Notes: generated by a model not told the origin, from the letters alone. 64,000 bases of DNA from Lindgomyces ingoldianus (GCF_010093535.1 NW_022985173.1:750855-814854), one strand, 5' to 3'; counted from the first letter of the stretch, positions 11,127 through 23,877 are shown. Translations and numbers: made by a program.

Positions 11127-11597
11127 AAAAACGCCCCCTCAAACGCCCTCCTGACGCTTGCCCATGGATGTCCAATCAGGTTCTATATTACTAGGAAAAA
11201 TCAACTTTCTGAGACGTATCACGGACTGTAAGGGGACCTCTCTTAGTCGTACGTTACGATTGACAATCCTCTTACGTTTGTGGGGCTCACGTGACCGTAA
11301 CTATTCACTTTTCTGAGTCGTAGTACGTACGGTTGGAAGTGCTGCAGGCGACGAATCGACAATGTTGCACCTAGAGCCTACGCGGGTTAGTCGGAGCTTG
11401 GTTCTCCTATGAGAGAACACTCAGGAGCCGTTCTTCAAAGACCGTTGCGGGTAGTTGCTGCCTGAGGCCTCCCGATTTACTAGGCGAGCATTTCTCCGCC
11501 AAACTTGTCATCTTCCAACCCTACGCTTTTCGCAGAAGGATAGCCTGCTTGGCAACGATAATGGGTGCATTCTTTTTTATCCTCCCAAAAGATCTAG

Positions 11598-12898
11598 TCT
11601 CCATTCATCTCATGGAATCTGAACACAGAGTTTGACAGTGCCGCAGGAACGATATACTTGGGCTATCGTCACTCAGATGCATACGACACGGACTGCTTGG
11701 AACTTTTCTCTCAAGTTTTGAACGGGGTCCTAAAAGGTAAGCTGAGGACAAAACTTCGCTGTGGATAAGGATAATTGAACGCTCTAGAGATTCCACACTC
11801 GATGCTCTGTATGAAAGCCTTCGAGTGAAATGGCAGCTGCCATACGATGCCTTCTATCCTTTCGGCGACCATCGTAGAGCGGGCATTGAGACTGTTTGGA
11901 CCTTCGACCTGGACAATGACATGCTTCTCTTCAGCAAAAGGGATTGTGGCGGCCGCCTAGCTCTTCCACTTGTTCGCCAGCGCCCTATTACGATTAGTGA
12001 CTTTGAACCGCTTGAGCCGCCAAGTCAGCCGACTTTAGGCTTAGGAGATGATTTTATGCTTATGCCGCCTTACTGGGAACCCAAACTCCACGTACTTGAA
12101 AGGAACAAAGCCTTTCTCTCCCGTGTACTGAACGATTTCGGCTATCAGTGGCGGCACATCCTTCGGAGTCGATACAACGACCTCACCTTCCGCAAACTGG
12201 CCCGAGACGTCATCCGAATAGCAACTCTAGACTTCAATGTCGTAGAGATTACGAAACCTCGACACGGCCAAACATCAGGGCCAATGGTGTGGATAGACTC
12301 TCTACCGGAATGGGATCCTTTTGATAGTCATTTTACCCGGGTTGGTCAACTATGGGTTGCAATGTCTCAAGATCTAAAAGGAGGTCTTTCACTGGTTCGG
12401 CGTCACATCTCCACAAAAACTGGAAATGCACCGAATTCATATCCACAATCCGCGGACGTTGTGGACACATACTTGATTCTATCGGTAAGGCATATTATCT
12501 TATGCCGCGCCGGTAGAGACAAAGTAGAATGGACGCAACCAGAGCCCTGCTTCAATGGGGTAGACAGTCTCTCAGGCCAGGCATTGGACATGCTCCTCTC
12601 AGCGACTTCTACAAGTCCGTGCCAAACACCAATCCACAATCTCCCCACCGAGATCCAAAACAAAATCATCCAATACACGTCTCAAGGTTCTGTAGAAGCA
12701 GCTAGGATGGGCTGCATTTTAGGGCTTGGCTTACCCTTTTTATGGAAAGATGGTGACTTGCCGCTAGAGAGAGAGGAAGCCCATAGAAACCGGAGCGAGA
12801 TCACTCCAGCCGAGTCGCAACTCTGGTTCGATGGCTACATGAGTGGAATTTCATACAAAGGAAATCGACATCTGGACATCGGAACATTCAGCGACTAG
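11598..12898 (+). CDS. fungal hypothetical protein with disrupted 5' end (probable pseudogene)
   Basis: The uninterrupted part (about 11752-12898) reads KWQLPYDAFYPFG, then WTFDLDNDMLLF, NDFGYQWRHILRSR, and a C-terminal block starting LPTEIQNKIIQYTS, with GLGLPFLWKDGDLPL and ESQLWFDGYMSG. I recall this as a common, uncharacterised family of filamentous fungi with an F-box-like LPxEIQ motif; the function is unknown. Clearly related upstream sequence (YLGYRHSDAYDTDCLELF, about 11652-11705) is in another frame. The junction around 11737-11765 looks like a frameshift, because both frames stay alignable (LRTKL then LWIRIIERSRDSTLDALYE). An intron 11737-11789 (GTAAGC to GAG) would restore the frame but remove about 15 conserved residues. 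No in-frame ATG precedes the first part, and the downstream frame has none before mid-gene. I read it as a decaying gene, or an assembly or base error. Confidence 0.5.
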
Positions 12899-14231
12899 GG
12901 ATCGTGATTGAATTGAGGCATGCTAGGGCGAGAATCTGCGCAACTCTTGTGAATGCCGGCGCAGAGGATGAACTTGGAGAAGAACAATATCTGTTACCAA
13001 TATCCTTGCGCTTCGAGAGTCAAACTCTGCTTGGATAGGCCATGATTTGCCATAGGCACTTGATCTAATTATTGAACGCTTTTAAATTCAAATAAAGCAG
13101 ACCGTTTACTGAATGTTTACATTCAAAAACACTGCGCGATGAGAAAACAAAAACTATTTATAGCACGTCCACCCCAACTGACCGAGCCCCATCAAAACAA
13201 ACTTGTCCTTCTGAACTCCCATAACTAACGCCAGCATCATACACTTCACCCTACGCTCCGTACCACCCTAACCACCAAACTTCTAGTCTCCTGCTCATCA
13301 ACTGCATCGAGTAAATTAGACAAATGGGAGCGGATTCTGCTTCAGATAATGCGCCCATCGGGTAATACTATGTACGTCCCTTCGCAAGTGCATCCTCTGA
13401 GTTAGCGGTGTGAGAGTGCCGCGATCCGCCCTGTATATCTTAATCTCCATTCCGATATGGACGATTCCATAGACCTGTTTGGAGGCAAAAAGAGGACTAA
13501 GATTCTTGTCTTGGATCAGATCCCTGTCATGACTTTTTCTGTCTTCTAATCTCTTCTAGCCAGTCCGCATCATTTACAGCCTTCAACCAGCTCGAAATTC
13601 TCTTGAAACCCACTCTTGGCTCAGCCTCTACCCCTCGAACCCTTCATCAAACAATGCAGTCCCCGCAGCTGTCCTCTCCTCTTACTAGACGAGGGTAGGC
13701 TTAATGTTGGTGGAATTGAAGAGTATTACGAGCTACAGAGGAAGTGGCCTGATACTGTGTCCATTGACATAGATAAAGAAGGTGGAGATGAATCCTCGCA
13801 TTGATCAACCTTTCATCCGAGGTCACTTATGGAAGGAGGGTCTACGTAAGCTATTAGGGGTGTCGTGTGCTTGACGTGGCAATGTACGTAGTCTAAGCAA
13901 GCTTTCTGAATATTCCAACCTCTGCAGGCGTCATTTCTAGCAATGTATGCGCAGAAAAGATAAGACGAAGTGAATGGAGGATTGGGGTGCCTGATTCAGC
14001 CCTACACGAACTCCGTCAGCCACCCGTACACAAGCTAGCACGTCATCTGCGCCAAGATGCATTCAAAATTTCACAGGGAAGTTGCGACCTCAACTTTGAT
14101 TGGGGATTGACAAATACTCCCAAACAATTCAAATAGTCTGCAGATTCTCTCGTATTCTGCTACCACGCTCTTCCTCTTAACAGCTGTCAATTATCCTCTG
14201 TTTCGTCCTTCCGAGGACTAACAGCTTCATC
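12899..14231. other. intergenic region upstream of APS kinase
   Basis: A short plus-strand frame at about 13458 reads MDDSIDLFGGKKRTKILVLDQIP and could be the first exon of a small unknown gene continuing to about 13804 (ending DKEGGDESSH). The joining is not convincing. Otherwise it is the 5' region of the APS kinase gene. Confidence 0.35.
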
Positions 14232-15102
14232 ATGGCGACGTATGCTTCTTCATACCCCTCTTCATACCCCTCCTACACGCCATGCCCCGCCACAATGAAG
14301 AGGCCGGTTCACTGACAATGAGTTCAGGAACATCACATGGCATCCATCCCTCTCCCGCAGCGAGCGTAACACGTACCGCAAGCAGCGCGGCTTCACAATC
14401 TGGTTCACCGGTCTCAGCGCGTCCGGAAAATCCACCATTGCAACCGCCCTCGAACAACACCTTCTGCACCTCGGACTTGCGGCATACCGTCTCGACGGCG
14501 ACAATGTGCGATTCGGGTTGAATAAGGACCTAGGTTTCTCAGAGAAGGACAGGAATGAGAATATCAGGAGGATCGCTGAGGTAGCGTGTTTCTGTTACCC
14601 CATGTTATCCCACGATGCCCCCACGTTGGCGGCATTCACATGTGGAAGCACGCGAGCGTTGGGAGCGGGAAGGCTCATCCATGGTGTGGATTGACTTAGC
14701 GTATAGGTTGCCAAACTCTTCGCCGATTCCGCAACCATTGCCATCACGTCCTTCATCTCGCCGTACCGGGTTGACCGCGCCATCGCACGCGACCTGCACG
14801 CTGCTGCCAACGCTGCACACCCAGAGGACGAGCCGCTACCCTTCATCGAGGTCTTTGTAGACATCCCGCTTGAGATTGCCGAGCAGCGCGATCCCAAGGG
14901 ACTGTACAAGAAGGCTAGGGAGGGCAAGATCCCAGAGTTCACAGGGATTAGTGCGCCATATGAGGAGCCGGAGAATGCCGAGATCACGATAAAAAGTGCG
15001 GAGAAGAGTGTGGAGGAGGCGGTACAAGAGATTGTTGAGTATCTGGATAGCAAAGGATTGCTTAAGTTGAGCAGTGCCGATGGGAGAGGGTTGGAGTATT
15101 GA
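14232..15102 (+). CDS. adenylylsulfate (APS) kinase
   Basis: Phosphorylates adenosine 5'-phosphosulfate to PAPS with ATP, the second step of sulfate activation in the cytosol. Predicted 218 aa in three exons: 14232-14239, 14328-14580 and 14707-15102. The first exon has only eight coding bases (MAT), which join to [14 protein letters not shown], the usual N-terminus of fungal enzymes. Visible motifs are the P-loop GLSASGKST (about residues 30-38), the substrate loop [24 protein letters not shown], then [35 protein letters not shown] and [11 protein letters not shown]. Length and order match the MET14 / A. nidulans sD family throughout. Intron 1 contains a 13-bp direct repeat (CTTCATACCCCTC). 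The region before the gene is non-coding, so no operon-like partner is seen. Expression is normally sulfur-regulated, but no regulator site was established here. Confidence 0.95.
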
Positions 15103-17774
15103 ATGAAAAAGGCATTTTTAAATGATATGTGCACGGTTATGCAAAGGGTTAGTTAGCCGAAGACATCACGTTGAGTAAAGTAGACTTAGTTCCATTATAG
15201 ATTCATAATGACGGAATTGAATCTTGTGTTATAATTCTCTTTCATTCGTATCGATAACTATGCAGGGCAAACATGACTCTGTTCAGTAATGTTTCTCATT
15301 CTTCTCCTATGATGATCACCACTTTCGAGGTTAACCAGTATTTCTCCAACCCCTTCCCACAACGCATGGCCATTTTCACATACGCCTGATCTCCCCGTGT
15401 TATTGATGATTGGCGCGGAAACTCCGGTAATCTGCTCCTCAGATCTAGATTACAAGCAATGGTTCACGAAATTTTAGGAGTGAATGGGAATTCTCAAACA
15501 CACGAACTCTCCACCAGGTTGAGAGCTTTCCCCCCCAAACAACTATCCATTTCGAGTGTCGATGCTTGGGATTCTTGTTTTTCAGTAAATCTTAATTGGA
15601 AGTTGAAGTTAAATGTTTTTAGGACGCAGCATCCAGTGCAGCTCTAAGAAACTACACAACAGAGTAGAAATGAAAGGACTATCATTATTAGTCCCATAAA
15701 TTTAGGTTGTTATTTTTTTTCAACATCAAATTTGAGAATGCAGTGTGGTTGGGGAGCCAGAGTTGTAGTGCGAGTGCGCGCGCTTAGGTAGGTAGAAGGG
15801 AGAGGGAAGGCGGCGGGAGACACAGGGTCGTGTGGTGGACACCTTGGCGACCTCTGCCCAGGGATGAGGGCTGCCTCTTCTCTATCTTCGAACATTCATT
15901 ACGGCAAAATGACACCCTGCTCCATACTCTTTTCAGCACACAAATTACATTATGTTGTCTTCGGGAACGCCTCATCGAAAAATTCAGCGCGGCAATCAAG
16001 CCTGACGGCACGCGGTATTGGCACCGAAAAAGAGGCTTGAGCTTTGACAATGTAGCTTTTGGTCAAAACCTGGGCGCAAAAGATATCATGAGATAAGATG
16101 AACGACGGAAGCTCGATGTAGTCGAAACTCGATGTGGTCGAAGAAATGAAGAGGAAACTTTTTTTTCCAAACTTTTGCACAACATGGGGAGTATCTTGAA
16201 GACCCAAGGATATGGCCTACAATGAGAAAACTATAGATCGATGAAGAACATCTTCACCTTCAAAGCCAAAAAATGAAAACCTAAAACCTAAAACCTAAAA
16301 GGTCAGATATGGCGTTGACGGAGAGAAGCGCGGCACTACCCACTTCTCGCATGATCGCGATCAGCACGAAAGAAGAACGATAACGTTAAACTGATACAAA
16401 ATATTCACTTTCACAACCCTGTAGAGCCTCAGCATAATTTACACATTCCCCCTGAATGCACCCCCCAAAAGCATCCCAAAACACGTCTCCTCGGCTAACC
16501 CTGGAAAGTAGCAAGTTCCTCCAGACCGCTCGCGAAGGCCGTTCTCGACCATTGGACACGCCGGGGAAACCGGAAAACAGTACTCGGGCCGAGGCGCGGC
16601 ATCGGAACAATTGAAGGTGTGAGTGGGCAGAGAATCGGCTGTGTCGGCTGCTGGCTCGGTTGTTGGGGGAAAACGTGGTGTAGGTTCGCAGTTCCTTTTC
16701 CCAACGTTCCGGGTTTGATGAGGCGACTTTTGAGGCTGGGCTCGAAGGAAAAAAGCATGAGGGTCGGGGAACGGGGACGGGGATAGGGACGGGGAAATTG
16801 GAGCTGGGAAAAGCAACAATGTTATCTGTCTCGGGGGGTACGGTAGATAGGAACAATGATGCTTGTGATGATTGCAAAAGTCGTCACAAAAATGCTGACC
16901 TGGTTCGCGATACGAGCAGCAGCAAGTTCTCGAGACCAAAGGGTCCGTTTCAAGGGTTTTTGGATCAGCTGTCACAACAAGCTCACCCTTGTGGTCACTC
17001 AGGAACATGCAGCTGTGGAAAAAGCAACGAAGCTGGAAGGAATAAAACAACAGGTCATTGGTTGGATGACTCTGCCGCGATGAATTTTGCGATCTCCACG
17101 AACCCTCGCAGATTCGGTGTGCACCACGGATCTACACCTCTCTTGTCATACCCATCATCTCCACCCTAATCCTGTGCCTAGCTTGAACAAACAATAGAGA
17201 GACATTACCTGGAGGAGAGATACCTCCTCCTACGACATTATATAAAGAGTTCCCCCGATCTGTTTCGATCAAAAGGAGAGTTGTGATATCCATGAGTAGC
17301 CCCACCCAGTAGCATGCACATGCAAGTGAAAAACAAAACGATTTGAAAACACAGCGAAAGCAAAAGTAAAAGAAAATTTCCCAGCCCGGGCCATATATCC
17401 AGAGTTCTCCGATGAGAGGAAAAGAGTCGCCGAGATATTTCCCACACGCCGCGCCATGAATTTGGAATAGACAGGTAGAGGGGGTGTGTATTAGAATTAG
17501 TAGAAAAGCTGGAGGCGCGTGTACAGTCGTTACGCACAGCCACCGAATAAACCGCATATTTAGAGAGAAAGTGAAGGAGATGTACCCATTTTGTGTAAAT
17601 CCTCCCAATATGGAATGCAGGACCGAGGGCGCTGGCAAGGTAAAGAATAGTGCAGTTGGGGTTCTCCACTCGAGGTGCGAGACCGGGTATATCCCTAAAA
17701 CCATGAAATCCGAACACGAAGATGAGCTAGTGCGCTTTAACGCCGTAGCCCTTGAAGAGCTCAATAATAGGTGT
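15103..17774. other. 2.7-kb region without a supportable gene
   Basis: It lies between the APS kinase and the 3' end of the homeobox gene. It holds a CCTAAAA x3 array at 16280-16300, a poly-T run near 15711, and overlapping frames on both strands (16386-17050, 17132-17893) without domains. Part of it is probably the 3' UTR of the homeobox gene. Confidence 0.5.
16280..16300 (+). repeat. 7-bp tandem repeat (CCTAAAA)3
   Basis: Three perfect CCTAAAA copies. The unit resembles but is not the fungal telomere repeat (CCCTAA). Confidence 0.85.
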
Positions 17775-20195
17775 CTATGACCTGAAGTCCCGGGGTCCCT
17801 GGTTGGCAAAGATATAGGATTTTGGCTGGGGCTCGGTGACTCTTCGAAGAATCGGACCAGGAGCGGAGCCTTGAGGGTTGTACTCGTGTACAAGAAACTC
17901 TGGCATCGTGACGGGTGGTGCGAATGGGACGTTGTGGTGAATGCCGTTCAGATTGATGTCCTTGAATTGCTGGTCATAATTCAATTGAAAGTCACCAAAA
18001 TTATCAGTGTATGACACCTGAGGCACGTCTGAATGGGGATGGCCGCCATCGGGTAGGGAGGGCCTCCTGAAGTGTGACGGCTTCGGCTGCACGATAGTGA
18101 GATCTGAGGTTGAGTGGAATCCGGCTCTCATTTGCGGCGGATGCATGAATGAGCGAGGGAACGACTGTTGTGTCGCTGGGGCCGACTGGGGAGGGGTATC
18201 CCGATACAGGTTGTCGTTAGCAAAGCGAGCTTGATTAATTTGGGCAACGTCCAACGGTGTGGATGGCGGCGACGCAGTGTTCGACGAGTACAGTCCAGCC
18301 GGCTGAGGTTCTACAGACCAAGGGACATTTAGGCTTTCTGGGCTACTATGTTCGGGCATAGGTGGGTGACTCCTGATGACTGTATTGCTTTGCCAATAAG
18401 GAAAGCGCCCCATCTCGTTAGGGGTCGAAGGAGTAGGAGGGGCAAGACTTCCACCCTGTCCGACAATAGCAGTGCTGGACGCGGAAAAGGTTCTTTGGAA
18501 CTTCGGAGACGCTGCGGCCTCTGCAAAGGTCAAGGCCATTGGCGAGCGCTGCGCCGAGCCTGGAGCAGGCTTCTGGATGCGGCCGGCGGAACTTGGAATC
18601 CCAGAGGATCTGATCCTTCGGAGAGTGTGGTCGTTGTTACCGCCTGGCGAGGGCATGCCGTTGGTATACGAGGAGCTTCTCAGAGTGCTAGGGTTTAGTG
18701 CGGTTGGGCGCTTATGTCTCCGCGCGGCAATGCTTGAGGGTTGGTTTGGCTGCTTGAAGCCGTCTGGGGTATGTCCGTTCTGGATGTGGATCGTCTCAAT
18801 GGTATTGGCCAAGTTGGTCGTTGATGAGTTTCTTCGCGAGTAGGCATCATCAGCGAAAGCAGACGGGGGATCGAAATCTGAATGGCTTGTGCTGAGCTTC
18901 CGATCCTCGGCCTGACCGGGAGAAGACAGGATAGCATGGGCAGATGCATTGGCGTGTTGGTACATGTCAGCCTGTGAGAATGACTGGCCTTGTCCGTTTG
19001 GCCCCCAAAACGGTAATGTGTGCTCGGACGCCGAAGCCTGGGGCATGTTGTATGGTTCATCAAACGCATCGTCGCCGGCACTGGCTAGCTTTATGTCAGG
19101 TCCAGAGTTTTGCTCGTCCGTCCAGCCGGAATAGACCGAGGCGAGCGAGGCCACAGAAGAGGCATTTGGGCCCGTTGATGAGTGCGTGGTGCCCGTGGAC
19201 TGAGCCCCCGAGAAGGGCGATGGCTCAGATGAGAGCGTGCCTGTACTGTTCTGCAGCTCAGCAGAGGAGTAATCCAACCCGGAGAAATCTGAAAACCCAT
19301 TCAGGGGATCATTGCACGGGGCGGGCTCATTCGGAAGCGTAGTCGGCATGGAAAACGCCAAGTCGTTCGGAAAGTCTCGTGGGAGGCCAGTGTTGTCGTA
19401 CGAAAATCCTGATTGTTGCGGAGGGAGCGAGGCTGCGTTGTGCTGCATGTAGGAGGCCCCGGCGGTCGCGGCCATGAACGAGTGCATGAGTGCGCTCGCG
19501 TTGTACGACATGGCGCGGTCGGTCTCTGGGATAGACCGAAGCGGGTGCATGTCGAAAGGCTGGTGGAGTGAGATTTGAGATCCCAGGTCTAGGGCTGACG
19601 GACCCTCGACACTCTCGACTGGGAGACATGTCGGGCTGATGTCAGCATTGACTGGGTAGAATTCTGGGGCCATCGGCGGCTGCGGCTGTGGCTGGTGTTG
19701 CTGCTGCTGGTGGTGCTGTTGCTGGTGCTGCTCTGTGTGAGGAGGAAACCGGGACGTCACGATAGGTATCTGGGGCGGGCCGTAGATACCCATGCCCATG
19801 TTGTACTGGTTCAGCTGCTTCTTCAGGTCCTGCTTGACCTTTGCGCGACGGTTCTGAAACCAATTCTACGCGTCATGTTAGCATGGCTGCTCGTCGCTGG
19901 GGGAACTAGATGGGACACTGACGTTGATTTTATCGATGGGTACGCCGAGGCTCTCGGCGAAGCCCTTCTTGACGCTGGTGCTGGGCTTGTGCTGTTGCTG
20001 GAAGTGGGCTTCGAGGATGTCGTGCTGCTCCTTGGTAAGGCGGGGCTTGACGTCGGCGCAGCCATTGTGGTGTTGCTTTGGGGGAGCTTCTGCTGCAGGC
20101 TTCGCGTTTGCGGGTGGATTTGATTGTCGCTGCTGGGCGGCGGGCTCGCCGTTGGAGTTCGCGAACGACCGCATTTGGGAGCCAAACTGGTCCAT
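17775..20195 (-). CDS. homeobox transcription factor
   Basis: Nuclear DNA-binding regulator, predicted 787 aa in two minus-strand exons: 20195-19923 and 19865-17775. The homeodomain spans about residues 50-110: helix 1 in RLTKEQHDILEAHFQQQHKPS, helix 2 in VKKGFAESLGVPIDKI, and recognition helix 3 as NWFQNRRAKVKQD. The intron (19866-19922) falls exactly before the NWFQNRR codons, joining two halves that are each incomplete, which supports the gene model. The homeodomain is followed by a His/Gln/Pro-rich tract (about 125-145) and some 550 residues of Ser/Pro/Asn-rich disordered sequence. Short candidate motifs include ALNPSTLRSSSYT and GSLAPPTPSTPNEMGRFPYW. An N-terminal homeodomain with a long tail resembles fungal HTF/PAH-type developmental regulators of conidiation, but I cannot assign an ortholog. 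The GC-rich region upstream of its ATG is unusually long. Confidence 0.9.
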
Positions 20196-22850
20196 CCTTC
20201 GCGCGCCGCGAGGAGGCAGGCGCCGTCGTCAACAGCGCAGGCGGATCTCGCAGCGTCCCAGGAAGGAGGGGAATTTAGCGGTGCGTGTGAGTGTGCAAGA
20301 GCGAGCAGCGGTGCGGACAGCGGACCGCTCTATCAAAGACCCAGGCGATGCTCGCTTGCACGGGCGCGGGCGAAGCGGAACCTTGGAAATGAGAGGACGG
20401 AGTTTCAGGCTGCGCGGTGCGTGCAGATGCGTGCAGACAGAGTAACGAGCGACAGTTCTACGACACCGACTCTGGCGTGCTTCGCAGCAGTAACGAGAGA
20501 ACTACCAGCGGATTGCACAGAGGCTGGGGATAGCGAGCGTGGTGAGGGCGAGGGCGAGGCGGAGGAAGAGGTCAGGAGAAAGCATAGTGCGGCTTTGCAG
20601 CTACTTGAGAGAGGCCGATGGGGCCCGCACGCGGCGGGAGAGGATGATGGCGGCGCGGAGTCTGTGCAGGGTGACGGCTCTGGCCCATCGCCCCCCATGA
20701 TTGGCCCACGCCATCCAAGACCGCGCGCAAAACTCCGTTGGCATCCCCCATCCCAAAGTCCCAAAATAACCCCACGCGCATGATCGCCTACGCTTGTTGT
20801 CGACCACTCGCGAGGCCGTGGCCGTGTGCTGAGGTGCTGAGCGCAGCACTCCAAGTCGCTGGGGCATCATTCACTCCGCAGCCAAGTGTGGGAGCCGCTG
20901 ATTCGAAGCCGGACCCCGATGCTCTGCGAGTGACTGCCACTCTGCTCGCCCAGGCCGCGAGCGCTTCAGCGGACCCTCGCGCTGCTCGCACCACTCCTGC
21001 ACTCGCAACCCACGGCCCACGACTCGCGAGCCTGGGGCCCCAAGCTGGCCGAGGCTGCTCCTGGCGGCGGATGCACTGTCGTCGACATTCCGGCCTCGAG
21101 CGCAGCGGGGCGTTCGCGGCACAGGGGAAGACGCAGACACCGTGCCGCCCCATTGGTCGAGCGCGCCGCCGACGGCTGATCTGCTCGAATGGCTGTGGAA
21201 AGGGGAGACCAGTGCTGTTCCTTTTGTTACGCGAGCCTCTCATCTCGATACGCAGCGTGCCCACCAGCGTCATGCCAGCGCAATTCCGGGTGATGCGCAC
21301 ATGGACAGCGGCGATGAGGAAGGGGGCATGGGCCTCTGCCATCGGAGAATATTTCGTCTCCAGACCTCCCTCCACCACGACTCTTGAAGAGCGCAGTTCG
21401 GAGTCTGGGTCCTGCATGCTTCACGGCATTGCCGCAGTGGGTGAGATGCGTACGCGATGGGCGAACGAAGAGGCTGCGGGCGCTACTCCTACAGCCCCCC
21501 CCCCCTCCACCCTTCCCCCCACCCCACTCCTCAACTCTCCTATCCCTTTTTTCCGACTTCACCTCAAGCGCCGCCCCAGTATCTTCACCCATACGCCTCT
21601 TCCATTGCTCGTTGGCGGGCTACTGTTGCTCGCTCTGTTTGGCGCCCTCTGTCCTCCCCGCGCTCGTTGGGCAAGACCTTCGCCTTCGCCTGCCGTCATG
21701 GGCCTGACATCGTTCTCTCCACAGTGGCCGCTGATCTGCACAATCAAGGGGCACATAGTGCCTCCCGTCTGGCTCTCGGAAAGCGGCGCAGGGTGTCTGA
21801 TTCCAGTGTTGAATTGTACCTTGCAGCGCCCAATCCTATTTGGTCTCTGTGCAACTGAACAATTTCTACGTGAACTTGGACTTGTCCGACGAATGCGGGT
21901 TCGCTGTTCGCCATTTCGGGAGTAACGGTGACCCTAACTTAGCTCGCTAGACATCATCCATGTATGTGCTGGCTGCGACAACACCACTTGCGGTGGCCAA
22001 GACTAGTTCCACCACCACCAGCTGAAGGGACCGGGGCCGGGGAACTGGTTGCACGGCAAGGGAGCACAGCCTCTTGTCATGCGCTTCGACGCTTCGAGGT
22101 TGGGACCTGTGAAAACCCTCGCGCGAGCACCTTACCTAGGCAAGAGATAACACGCTGGTCGTGATTTCTCTCTTCCAACTGACCTGCCAACGTGCCCAAC
22201 TGCGTTGCACGAGAGTGACGGTACTCTTCTAAAGCAAGGAGACTCCCAGCCCCAACCTAGTCTTCTAAATGACGTTCAGCCATGCACTGTAACCTGTAAC
22301 CGTTCTAGAAAATGGAATATTGATCAGAGTGGCTCAGACTTGTTCAAAAGGAAAAGACCATGCGATGCAACACAACCGTACGGTTAATGTGAGAAGAGTC
22401 TCCAAAAACCCCACAATGCCCTGGCTGTTGTCGGACGACATGGCAAGATGACATCGAATGAAAAATCAGCCTGCATCCTTCTTGTGGCTGATTTGATGAT
22501 GGTTAGGCTGTGCATGCAAAAGCACCCTGGAGAAACAGTGGATTCGCAAGTTGTTTGTGAAGCTCACGTAGGGTCGCAGGAAATAGCATGGATGAATTGC
22601 CGAAGGATTCGGACACCGACAGCAATTCCCCGCTTAAAAAGGTGTCGCGTACAGACTTCTGACTGGAGGATGGGTAGGGCACAACTCCCACAGGGCGACT
22701 TCAAGTGTAGACGGTGAGACTTAAAGGTGTGCCTATAAAAAGCGACAACTAGCTAAACCGCCATCAGATTAGTGAGTTTTGGAATATTCTCACTTTTTTA
22801 GCTTCACAACCGTGCAAATTTTAAGTTAATGGATTGAGATTCATCAGTTG
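20196..22850. other. 2.65-kb GC-rich region upstream of homeobox gene
   Basis: It lies between the homeobox ATG (to the left, reading leftward) and the 3' end of the phosphatase gene. Up to five overlapping frames occur, including a 395-codon plus-strand frame at 20738-21925. That frame is compositionally biased, begins at a non-ATG codon and lacks domains, so I treat it as a by-product of high GC. There is an 11-C homopolymer at 21495-21505. A long promoter and/or 5' leader of the homeobox gene is the likeliest role. Confidence 0.5.
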
Positions 22851-23877
22851 CTAGACGAGGGCATCCACGATTTCGACCTGTGCTTCCCCAGTTGTTTTAT
22901 CCCATCCCTTGAGGGTCACGCTCCGCATATCACGGACAATCCAATCCGCGCCGGCTGCCTGCAACTGCTCCAGCGTATGCGTTGTCGCAAGTGCAACGAC
23001 TTTGAATCCCGCCGCTTTTCCTGACCGCACCCCCGCAGGAGCATCCTCCAGCACAAGGATAGTAGGGTTTCGGTGAGAGAGATCGAGCTTCGTCTGTCCG
23101 AGTTCATAGCATGCAGGGTCTGGCTTTCCAATCTTCACGTCCTCTGCCACTACAAGGTTCTTTGGATGTGCTAGTTTCATGATATCGAGCCAGCCAGTGA
23201 CTAAAGGTCGAGTTCCAGAAGTCACAATGCACCATGGCACCGAATAATGATTGAGCTGGTCTAGTAACGCTCGGGAACCTGCAATCTCGACAGCGTCTGA
23301 ACCGAACTCTTTCGGGATCAGACCTTCAATGTGACTGATGTCTATCGCGCGGAATTAGCCATTTTCTGAGCTTGAATTTCGCCTAGTAAGAGTGTACGCA
23401 CACTCCCAGTTCGCCAGTTTTGGCTCATAGATCTGCAACACATCGATTGATCTCCGGCCTGGAGCAACATGCTTTAGCTACCATGTTGGAAAATAGAGGT
23501 GGAGCCGAACCATGAGACGTAGCCAGGATAACATCAGGATCTACTCCGATCTCATTCCCTATCCTGAAGGGTTAAGCGACCAGGGCCGAGGCAGCTTGAG
23601 AGGGTCATACCGTTGCCAGTTTTTTATCACTGCTTCGGTAGAATCGATTATCGTTCCATCCATGTCAAACAGCTAAGGAAAGGTCAGTCACATGGTTAAT
23701 AAGTTTACCGTTGTACCCTAGATACTATCCCGCCAACCCACAGATAGGAACTAGAAGCCACTTGTCTTCGAGGAAGTGCCGCTGGGTGTGGAATAAGGAC
23801 AGGTAACTTACCAGGCCGTGGCATGGTAGGACTTGGGCTGGGGCAGAAAACGATGGTGCAGGGACTGGGACTGTCAT
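22851..23877 (-). CDS. HAD-superfamily phosphatase, glycerol-1-phosphatase/2-deoxyglucose-6-phosphatase type
   Basis: Small cytosolic sugar- or glycerol-phosphate phosphatase, predicted 242 aa in five minus-strand exons: 23877-23812, 23672-23611, 23563-23511, 23458-23402 and 23341-22851. HAD motif I is LFDMDGTIIDST (nucleophile Asp, about residues 24-35), motif II is CIVTSGT, the motif III Lys lies in VAEDVKIGKPDP, and motif IV is VLEDAPAGVRSGKAAG. The cap domain contains TSHGRRSID and YEPKLANWEY. This set and length fit the GPP1/GPP2 and DOG1 group, which makes glycerol for osmoadaptation or removes toxic sugar phosphates; substrate choice cannot be read directly. The intron at 23459-23510 uses a weak GTTCGG donor but restores the conserved HGRRSID. 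It diverges from the NUG1-type GTPase, with 346 bp between ATGs. Confidence 0.92.

Noticed and set aside
16280..16300. Interstitial telomere repeat
   Set aside because: The unit is CCTAAAA, not CCCTAA/TTAGGG, and only three copies occur.
16386..17050. Minus-strand frames of 163-203 codons downstream of the homeobox gene
   Set aside because: Overlapping frames with Ser/Pro-rich low complexity, no domain, and probably within the 3' UTR.
20738..21925. 395-codon plus-strand open frame in the GC-rich homeobox leader
   Set aside because: Starts at a non-ATG codon, Pro/Ala/Arg-rich composition, overlaps several other long frames on both strands, and has no recognisable domain. High GC depletes stop codons.
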